Shown here piece by piece: positions 7,305 to 11,725 of a stretch of DNA of 11,725 bases. Numbering within the stretch: position 1 is the stretch's first letter; every line of letters begins with the position of its first letter. Made by a program: the position numbers and the translations under genes. The DNA is from Candidatus Aerophobus profundus SCGC AAA252-L23 (GTDB taxonomy: Bacteria > Aerophobota > Aerophobia > Aerophobales > Aerophobaceae): assembly GCA_000402295.1 (NCBI GenBank), contig AQRW01000109.1:1-11725 (forward strand), read 5' to 3'. The notes below the pieces were generated by a model, which saw only the letters and a list, made by a program, of their open reading frames with translations, was not told the DNA's origin and made no database searches.

Positions 7305-8003
7305 TCATTTCTCTAATTCGCTGCTCAGTATAATAGCTTCGGCTACGGTCCTCATCGATTTTCGAGAATTCATACTCTGTCGTTGTATCTTCCGGTAGGC
7401 CTCTTCCCCGGGAATACCAAGTTTTTTCATCAGTATGTCTTTGGCTCTTTCTATCAGCTTTCGGGCTTCTAATTCTTCCTGTATTACCCGGGCTCTTACC
7501 ATAAGTTCAGTATTCTCAATAGCCACGGCTGCTTGATTAGCCACGCTGGTTAAAACATCTACCTCAGTCTTGGTAAAATGATGGGGACGGGAGGTATAGC
7601 AATTTAACACCCCAATTACTTTTCCCTTTACATTCAAGGGTACACAGAGCAGAGACTCCAAACCTTCCTCTTGGGCTATATTTTTGTATTTGTATTCCTT
7701 TTCTCCGGAGACATCATATACCGTTATTGGCTTATTACTCTTAACTACCCTCCCGGCGATTCCTTCCCCAATTCTCAAGGGAGGCTTCTCGTTGTACTCC
7801 TGGCTAACACTCTGGGTAGCTCGAATTATTAGCTTTTCCCGTTGGTCATCTAATAACATTAAAGAAACAATTTTGGAGTTCATTACCTGAGCTGTAACTG
7901 TTACCACCAGTTTCAGGATATCTTCCAGATAAAGATCCGAAGTGATCGCCTTACTTATTCTGGTAAGAGCATCAATATAAGAGGGAAAATCCTGGATAAT
8001 CAA
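7305..8003 (-). CDS. GAF-ANTAR regulator (predicted RNA-binding antiterminator)
   Basis: A GAF sensory domain (about residues 12-166, with GEGIAGRVV and LLCVPLNVKGKVIGVLNCY) is followed by a helical linker. A C-terminal ANTAR domain comes next (about 175-230), recognisable by ARKLIERAKDILMKKLG, then EEAYRKIQRQSM and TVAEAI. ANTAR proteins bind paired RNA stem-loops with six-base loops and stop leader terminators from forming; known systems include nitrate/nitrite assimilation and ethanolamine use. The gene converges on the nitrogen operon with a 30-nt gap, so it may control nitrogen genes, but no hexaloop pair is visible within the window. TTG 8003 is chosen because AAGGGAG lies 8 nt upstream. 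GTG 8021, directly after an in-frame stop and without a visible ribosome site, would add six residues. The signal sensed by the GAF domain is unknown. Confidence 0.88.
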   Translation of the reverse strand: MIIQDFPSYIDALTRISKAITSDLYLEDILKLVVTVTAQVMNSKIVSLMLLDDQREKLIIRATQSVSQEYNEKPPLRIGEGIAGRVVKSNKPITVYDVSGEKEYKYKNIAQEEGLESLLCVPLNVKGKVIGVLNCYTSRPHHFTKTEVDVLTSVANQAAVAIENTELMVRARVIQEELEARKLIERAKDILMKKLGIPGEEAYRKIQRQSMNSRKSMRTVAEAIILSSELEK

Positions 8004-8084
8004 TTGGCTAACTCCCTTCACCTACTTAGATCGTTTTTTCTCATAATTCACTTCCCCATAGAAGACTGCTGAGAAACCCAAATA

Positions 8085-8147
8085 TTGTAGCGGTTCGATT
8101 TATCGAACCCGTTAATGAAGCATGTTTCATAAATGAAATCTCTACAA
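8085..8147. repeat. 63-bp palindromic element resembling a dispersed (MITE/REP-like) repeat
   Basis: The ends are inverted: TTGTAG (8085-8090) and CTACAA (8142-8147). Inside is a perfect 8-bp inverted repeat, GGTTCGAT-TT-ATCGAACC (8092-8109). A second follows, TTTCAT-AA-ATGAAA (8125-8138), which can alternatively pair with ATGAA at 8115-8119. The whole can fold as an outer stem carrying two hairpins. This layout resembles short non-autonomous palindromic repeats that occur in many copies in some uncultivated bacterial genomes. Only one copy is present in the window, so its repeated nature is inferred. It lies 64-126 nt upstream of the GAF-ANTAR GTG 8021 and could form part of that gene's leader RNA. 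Confidence 0.55.
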
Positions 8148-8445
8148 AAAACCGCCCTTTCACCAGCCTCATAGACCTCTCCCACAGCAGGGCCTCGGGT
8201 CGGACATTTTTGGACGCATCTTGCCAAAAATGATTGAGCGAAATCGAGCAACGCTGCCAAGATCACCTACTTTATTTGAGAGAACATTCATGACTAACTT
8301 TTCGATCTTTCCCTTATAGATCCCAAAAAAGGCGGATAGACTATTTTTCCCCAATCCCCCCTTTTAGTCTATTACCGTGATGATTTCCATCATCTTTTGA
8401 AAAAACGCCTTTAAAGGAACATTCCTAAGTAGATTTTCTTCCCTT
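8148..8445. other. Region without a convincing gene, rich in inverted repeats
   Basis: About 300 nt upstream of the GAF-ANTAR gene and downstream of the accessory minus-strand genes. Short open frames exist on the minus strand (about 60-70 codons) but show no recognisable domain. Visible structures are a perfect 9-bp inverted repeat CATTTTTGG/CCAAAAATG (8205-8213 and 8224-8232, 10-nt loop), and an 8-bp one ATAGACTA/TAGTCTAT (8336-8343 and 8365-8372) around a loop that is C-rich on plus and G-rich on minus. A third is GATGAT-TTCC-ATCATC (8379-8394). These could be a structured leader, remains of a mobile element, or both. I see no promoter match I would defend. Confidence 0.5.
8399..8425 (-). 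terminator. Possible weak terminator after the nuclease-like gene
   Basis: On the minus strand, about 20 nt after the stop of the 576-residue gene, AGGAA-TG-TTCCT and the overlapping palindrome CCTTTAAAGG are followed by CG and a run of six T. The T-run is right for an intrinsic terminator but the stems are short and AT-rich, so this is a weak call. Confidence 0.3.
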
Positions 8446-10176
8446 TTATGGCGTACTTCTAGATTCTATAGTACTTATTATCTGCTTTATTTGTGAGTCA
8501 ACTTTACTCAGTGATAAAAGCCTTTCTCCTTTTATATCCACCGTATAAAAGTCTACAGGAGCATCGGGCAGATTCTTTTTGATTCCCTTCAACAGCTCGA
8601 GATGACGCAGAAATGTCAAGTTATTTAAGATGAAATGTGTCGGTTGAGACTGTGACTTACACGACCACACCTTTTGATCTATTGATGTGAGAGGAAAAGG
8701 TCCTTTACCATACAAAGTTTCAACCTCTATGGCTATATTTTCTGTAGATAAGTAAAGATCCGGTGTACTATGATCAGATTTTTCTTCTGTCTTAATCTCC
8801 TCCCTAATTCTTTTCACATCCCTTAGTCCCTTTTTCTTTGCATAATAGTACACCAAAAATACTTTAAGAAGATAGTGAAGATCGGATTCCTCTTCTCCTT
8901 CACTTAGTTTGGTAGCCTGTCGGTAACGCCCATTTTCTATCTTGACTATGTCGTGTAAATGTTTCGAAAATTCTTCCTTACCACTCAAGAAAAAATCGTC
9001 AAAAGTAGTTGGTGAGGCACGAGACTCACATATAATACTAAGCCGATCGATGCCTTCACCAGTTCCCCATGCCAAAGACGCTATTCTCTCCTTAGCTCCC
9101 ATAGAGAGCTTTCTCAGGGTTAATAAATACATGGGAATTGCGGGTGGCCAAGTTTGAGCTCGAATCTTCTCATAAAAAGCTTCAGCTTTGGGCTGATCAA
9201 CATAGAAAATTAAGAAACCAGGCTTCTCAGTCCCGGCAAACCCTTCGAGCAAATTAACCAAATTGGTTGGCGGGGGAAAATCATCCTCGACTTCAACTAG
9301 TAAAACCTTATACTTTGGATCATACTGTGGATCCTCCAGTCTTTCCCAATCACCGGTGTCTTCAATTTTTAGAATTGGGGAGATATCAGGTTTTCCCAAG
9401 TTCGTTCTCTCCCTATAGACTTCTCGGCAAAGAACCTGGATGGCTCTGGCGTAATCGTCATCTTTAGTCTTGGTAAGAACCAAAATTGTTGGCCCTGCCG
9501 ATTCAAAAGCACTTTTAAGTCTACCTTCTCCTTTAGGACATTCAAGAAAGAGATTGAAGAAATCGAAGGAAACGCCCGTACAACCCCCAGAAATAGCTCC
9601 CCCTATGGCTGGTTGAGTTTTCTCCTTACCAATTTTTTCTGTTATTTGTACTTTGCAAACAGCAAGGCATGGGATAGTTTGGCCTTTAATTTGCGGTATT
9701 TTTTTAAGTTCTAATGCAGGAACTGGTGTCTTATGAAGAATCATTTTCTGGGGGCGGAACGTCCCTGCAGGTTTAACTTCCTGAATTAGAAACTCTGACA
9801 TCCTCGTTGCTTGTAGTTTTGGCTCCGCTCTTTGAGGCTTTATCTTAGTTGGATGGATATAGATTTTTCGTTCTTTGGTTAGAGGTTCTTCAGGTTTGAG
9901 CGGTTGTTTGTTAACTTTCCCTGGCGCATGATGAATTTTTCCAACTTTAGAGAAAGAGACTCTCTCGATCAAATCGTACCTACTGCTTTGAATTGATATT
10001 TTACGAACGAGCTTTCTTTTAGGTACAGTTGATGAAATAGGTGCAAGCCCTCTCGTTGGAGAAGAGACCCAAGCAATCTGGCTTAACTTTCTTACTCTTG
10101 CTTGACCACGAAGCGATTCGATGGGTACTTTTTGCCTTCCCGGTTTTTTCCTTGGCAGTACGATCTTTTTGTTCAT
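8446..10176 (-). CDS. Unrecognised 576-aa protein: basic disordered N-terminus, PD-(D/E)XK nuclease-like C-terminus
   Basis: I do not recognise this as a named family. Residues 1 to about 190 are rich in Lys, Arg and Pro without a clear fold, suggesting a flexible, nucleic-acid-binding arm. A middle part (about 195-400) alternates hydrophobic strands (TILVLTKT, KVLLVEVED, FLIFYVD) with helices, as in an alpha/beta domain, with no Walker A motif. The C-terminal part (about 428-550) resembles a PD-(D/E)XK nuclease: an acidic helix EEESDLHYLLKVFLVYYYAKK, then PD (472-473), then IAIEVET with Glu484 and Glu486 where E-x-K is usual, then a helix and a VDFYTVDI strand. ATG 10176 follows the previous stop by one base and has GAGG and AAGGGA just upstream. 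An earlier in-frame ATG at 10263 would overlap the previous gene by 86 nt. Nuclease activity is inferred. Confidence 0.75.
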   Translation of the reverse strand: MNKKIVLPRKKPGRQKVPIESLRGQARVRKLSQIAWVSSPTRGLAPISSTVPKRKLVRKISIQSSRYDLIERVSFSKVGKIHHAPGKVNKQPLKPEEPLTKERKIYIHPTKIKPQRAEPKLQATRMSEFLIQEVKPAGTFRPQKMILHKTPVPALELKKIPQIKGQTIPCLAVCKVQITEKIGKEKTQPAIGGAISGGCTGVSFDFFNLFLECPKGEGRLKSAFESAGPTILVLTKTKDDDYARAIQVLCREVYRERTNLGKPDISPILKIEDTGDWERLEDPQYDPKYKVLLVEVEDDFPPPTNLVNLLEGFAGTEKPGFLIFYVDQPKAEAFYEKIRAQTWPPAIPMYLLTLRKLSMGAKERIASLAWGTGEGIDRLSIICESRASPTTFDDFFLSGKEEFSKHLHDIVKIENGRYRQATKLSEGEEESDLHYLLKVFLVYYYAKKKGLRDVKRIREEIKTEEKSDHSTPDLYLSTENIAIEVETLYGKGPFPLTSIDQKVWSCKSQSQPTHFILNNLTFLRHLELLKGIKKNLPDAPVDFYTVDIKGERLLSLSKVDSQIKQIISTIESRSTP

Positions 10177-10177
10177 T

Positions 10178-10789
10178 TTATCCCTTTTCCTCTTTTTCAA
10201 GGTTAGATGTTGCCTCAATAACATACGGTCTGAATAGCTCTGGAATTGAGATACGGTCGGCATATTCCGATAGCAGCAGATTGTTTAATTCCCAGGCTTT
10301 CTCTCTAAATTCCTTTTCGCTTAAGTCAACATCAAACTTTGTAGTTATGTCTGAAGGACTGGTTATTATGCGAAGTGCAGTAGCTGCTCTGAGGCAAATC
10401 TTTCCTATCCTATCCGTTGTATCAACGGCAGAATGAACAAAATCTCTAACTGGATTTGATAATTTAATCTCGAAAATTCCGTTTGTCCTCGCTACCAGGT
10501 CATCATCGGCAAGAAAATGATGCACAGAATCGCTAAAATTCTTTAATGCTTTACCGAACGAAGTCAATCTCAGGTTTCCTTCTTCATCTCCACTTAAAAA
10601 CAGACTGAAATAAGGCCTAACCTTGGGGTTATTGAAGATCTCAGGAAATGCTTCCTCTGCTGGCAATACATGTTGTCTTTCCAGGCGCCTAATTGCTAAT
10701 ATTATTGGATTTACAAATGAAAGAGCATAAAGAGCTTCAAAAATAGCTTTCATGCCCTTCATCATGTCCTCGCGTTCTTCCTCATTCAT
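10178..10789 (-). CDS. Unrecognised 203-aa protein, predicted helical and cytoplasmic
   Basis: No family is recognised. The protein starts with an acidic, methionine-rich segment (MNEEEREDMMKGMKAIFEAL) and then looks mostly alpha-helical, for instance VRDFVHSAVDTTDRIGKICLRAATALRI and EKEFREKAWELNNLLLSEYADR. There is no signal peptide or obvious membrane helix. The start at 10789 is well supported by AAGGGAGGT (10796-10804), six bases upstream. Its TAA is one base from the ATG of the 576-residue nuclease-like gene (TAAAATG), so the two are almost certainly cotranscribed and translationally coupled, and likely work together. Possible roles as an immunity, adaptor or regulatory partner are speculation. 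Confidence 0.8.
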   Translation of the reverse strand: MNEEEREDMMKGMKAIFEALYALSFVNPIILAIRRLERQHVLPAEEAFPEIFNNPKVRPYFSLFLSGDEEGNLRLTSFGKALKNFSDSVHHFLADDDLVARTNGIFEIKLSNPVRDFVHSAVDTTDRIGKICLRAATALRIITSPSDITTKFDVDLSEKEFREKAWELNNLLLSEYADRISIPELFRPYVIEATSNLEKEEKG

Positions 10790-10880
10790 TGATTGACCTC
10801 CCTTTTCTGCATTTATACTAACTATTTCATCTCACTTATTCATCTCCATAGCAATTTTGTGCGTTTCTTTGTTGAGACCT
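10790..10880. other. 91-nt gap between two unrecognised minus-strand genes
   Basis: The gap is AT-rich and contains the strong ribosome binding site of the 203-residue gene. A TATAAA sequence on the minus strand could be a -10 box, but no good -35 lies at the right distance. No hairpin terminator is visible, so transcription from the toxin-antitoxin promoter could continue through it. Confidence 0.4.
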
Positions 10881-11249
10881 TTACCAAATTCTTTTTATTT
10901 GTTTTTCTAATTCCTTTTTGACTTTAGAGCTGACATCAAGTATGACTTTTCTCTGCTTACCTAATCCGGCTGTTGTGAAGTCAAGTTTAATTTCTGAAAT
11001 CACGGAATCCACCGCAAGTGGTAACTGCTCAAAAATCTGAGGAAATTTATTGTACCAGTATCTAAAGTGCTTTTCATAATAGCCCCACCACCTTTTCTTC
11101 TCGGCATATTCCTTAAGAGCTTTGTACAATTTGTATCCTTTCTTTTCCGAAAGGAGAGGTGGGCCAAACATCTCAATCCATTTCTCCAACTCAGTACGTG
11201 GTCCCTCTTTTTTTTCTTCTAATAACAACCAAGTCCTAGATATAAACAA
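10881..11249 (-). CDS. Unrecognised small basic protein (about 122 aa)
   Basis: No family is recognised. The product is basic and aromatic-rich in the middle (KRWWGYYEKHFRYWYNKFPQIF) and ends in a strongly basic helix (SSKVKKELEKQIKRIW). It has no signal peptide. TTG 11249 overlaps the end of the toxin gene by 14 nt and has GGAGGAG about 9 nt upstream, inside the toxin coding sequence. An alternative is ATG 11171, giving 96 residues starting MFGPPLLSEKK. Given the charged, aromatic composition it may contact nucleic acid or a protein partner, but that is only a guess. The overlap with the toxin and the open downstream spacing suggest one transcript with the following two genes. Confidence 0.6.
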   Translation of the reverse strand: MFISRTWLLLEEKKEGPRTELEKWIEMFGPPLLSEKKGYKLYKALKEYAEKKRWWGYYEKHFRYWYNKFPQIFEQLPLAVDSVISEIKLDFTTAGLGKQRKVILDVSSKVKKELEKQIKRIW

Positions 11250-11439
11250 TTCTGTATTCTCCTCCGGGAGTCCTCACGCTTATTTTTCTCAAACCCGAAA
11301 GACCACCCGAAAGCAAAGGATATCTACGGGGATCCTCTACTAAACTTCGTATTCTTTTCATTACCTTCTTACATATCGGAGGATCCAGCTTCCCCAATTG
11401 TTGAGTAGCCCGTTTCTCAAATTCTATCCTGTAGCTCAT
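11236..11439 (-). CDS. RelE/ParE-family toxin, apparently truncated at the C-terminus
   Basis: A 67-residue protein whose layout matches RelE-type ribosome-dependent mRNA interferases or ParE-like toxins: MSYRIEFEKRATQQLGKLDPP at the N-terminus, a helical hairpin with KKVMKRIRSLVEDP, and LRKISVRTPGGEYRIVY, the core strand ending in the conserved arginine. Family members usually reach about 85-95 residues, with another strand and a tail that holds catalytic or RNA-contacting residues. Here a TAG follows YRIVYI. The same frame beyond the stop would read DLVVIRRKKRGTTY, which looks like the missing last strand, so the gene may be decayed by a nonsense change. It overlaps the antitoxin gene by 23 nt, typical of a coupled pair. 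A naturally short toxin remains possible. Confidence 0.72.
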   Translation of the reverse strand: MSYRIEFEKRATQQLGKLDPPICKKVMKRIRSLVEDPRRYPLLSGGLSGLRKISVRTPGGEYRIVYI

Positions 11440-11629
11440 TCTCCACTTCTTCCAACGATACCGTCTTTCCTTCCTGGAGATCCCTTAAAGCTTCTTGTTC
11501 CATCTTTTGCAGAGCTTTACCCCAGGCAGGATTAAGCCCAAAGAAAAGCACTTCTCTCTCATTCTCCGGAAGCCCGGAGATAACCCTTTTTATTTCCTCA
11601 AGATCCACCTCAATTTTGACTTTGCTCAT
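11417..11629 (-). CDS. RelB-like antitoxin of a type II toxin-antitoxin pair
   Basis: A 70-residue acidic protein directly upstream of, and overlapping, a RelE-like toxin gene. The C-terminal part EALRDLQEGKTVSLEEVENEL resembles the toxin-wrapping tail of many RelB/Phd-like antitoxins. The N-terminal part (MSKVKIEVDLEEIKRVISGL) starts with a beta-strand-like segment that could serve for dimerisation and DNA binding, but I cannot assign a fold. The purine-rich AAGGGGGGTGG lies upstream of the ATG. The protein would neutralise the toxin and probably repress the promoter at 11668-11695. Confidence 0.72.
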   Translation of the reverse strand: MSKVKIEVDLEEIKRVISGLPENEREVLFFGLNPAWGKALQKMEQEALRDLQEGKTVSLEEVENELQDRI

Positions 11630-11667
11630 ACTAAACCACCCCCCTTAGTGTTGGTAGTTTACCTCAC

Positions 11668-11695
11668 ATAATAATATTATCTCCTCAGGAGTCAA
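11668..11695 (-). promoter_or_regulatory. Sigma70-type promoter of the toxin-antitoxin operon
   Basis: Minus strand: TTGACT (11690-11695) and TATTAT (11668-11673) separated by 16 nt, each close to consensus. The -10 ends 38 nt before the antitoxin ATG. It is the clearest promoter in the window and would drive the minus-strand genes down to 8446. Confidence 0.7.
11681..11691. promoter_or_regulatory. Candidate operator palindrome inside the promoter spacer
   Basis: CTCCT-C-AGGAG is an 11-bp perfect inverted repeat that overlaps the last base pairs of the -35 box and fills part of the spacer. A second palindrome, ATAATATTAT (11671-11680), covers the -10 side. Toxin-antitoxin operons usually repress themselves at such sites. 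Binding is inferred. Confidence 0.45.
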
Positions 11696-11718
11696 GAAAA
11701 GGGAGGCTAAAGCCTCCC
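11695..11718 (-). terminator. Intrinsic terminator upstream of the toxin-antitoxin promoter
   Basis: On the minus strand GGGAGGC-TTTA-GCCTCCC (11718-11701) forms a 7-bp GC-rich stem with a four-base loop, followed by TTTTCTT. It would end transcription entering from beyond position 11725, directly before the -35 box. The sequence also resembles short palindromic repeats that some genomes carry in many copies. Confidence 0.7.
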
Positions 11719-11725
11719 CTACCCA

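Noticed and set aside
7287..7309. AATGAG/CTCATT inverted repeat between the convergent genes as a terminator
   Set aside because: The stem is six AT-rich pairs with an 11-nt loop and no proper T-run; too weak to call.
8048..8354. Two open minus-strand frames of about 60-70 codons upstream of the GAF-ANTAR gene
   Set aside because: They overlap each other and run through palindromes. One starts at TTG, and neither product shows a known domain or convincing composition, so they are treated as chance frames in non-coding or decayed DNA.
8148..8445. CRISPR array or tandem repeat in the inverted-repeat-rich region
   Set aside because: No unit recurs at regular spacing; each inverted repeat has a different sequence.
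8022..8445. ANTAR twin-hexaloop RNA motif in the leader of the regulator gene
   Set aside because: The visible hairpins have loops of about 2, 4, 6, 10 or 21 nt, with no adjacent pair of six-base loops bearing A at position 1 and G at position 4.
10041..10436. 131-codon plus-strand open frame opposite the accessory genes
   Set aside because: It is antisense to two minus-strand genes that have good ribosome sites and a coupled stop/start; the predicted product is a serine/phenylalanine-rich shadow.

Overview
The window looks like a piece of an uncultivated, probably anaerobic bacterium. Shine-Dalgarno sites are bacterial in type, there is a recognisable -35/-10 promoter, and there is a GAF-ANTAR regulator and a type II toxin-antitoxin pair. 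The glutamate synthase is the split, ferredoxin-domain-rich 'archaeal-type' found in methanogens and many anaerobic bacterial phyla. I cannot name the phylum from sequence alone.

Positions 1-7274 (+ strand) hold one tight nitrogen-assimilation operon. In order it encodes the C-terminal end of an ammonium transporter (amt), a PII signal protein (glnK), type I-alpha glutamine synthetase (glnA), and a glutamate synthase broken into separate polypeptides. Those are the class II glutaminase domain, the FMN/Fe-S synthase domain with an N-terminal 2[4Fe-4S] ferredoxin domain, a 16-cysteine four-cluster ferredoxin, an FAD/NAD(P)H oxidoreductase, and the GXGXG beta-helix domain. The genes overlap or lie within about 45 nt of each other. 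Together they take up ammonium, fix it into glutamine, and transfer the amide nitrogen to 2-oxoglutarate. The PII protein has Phe at both T-loop positions that are normally Tyr46 and Tyr51, so it cannot be uridylylated in the classical way.

Positions 7305-8021 (- strand, convergent) encode a GAF-ANTAR protein, a family that binds RNA and prevents transcription termination, often for nitrogen genes. Its upstream region (about 8022-8445) has no convincing gene. It holds a 63-bp palindromic element resembling a dispersed repeat, followed by several further inverted repeats.

Positions 8446-11640 (- strand) are an accessory region. It begins, in transcription order, with a RelB-like antitoxin and an apparently truncated RelE-like toxin. 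They sit behind a clear promoter with a palindrome in its spacer, placed directly after an intrinsic terminator. Three genes I do not recognise follow (about 122, 203 and 576 aa). The last has a long basic, proline-rich N-terminus and a C-terminal region resembling a PD-(D/E)XK nuclease whose final motif reads E-V-E instead of E-x-K. This cassette is the most likely place for something undescribed.
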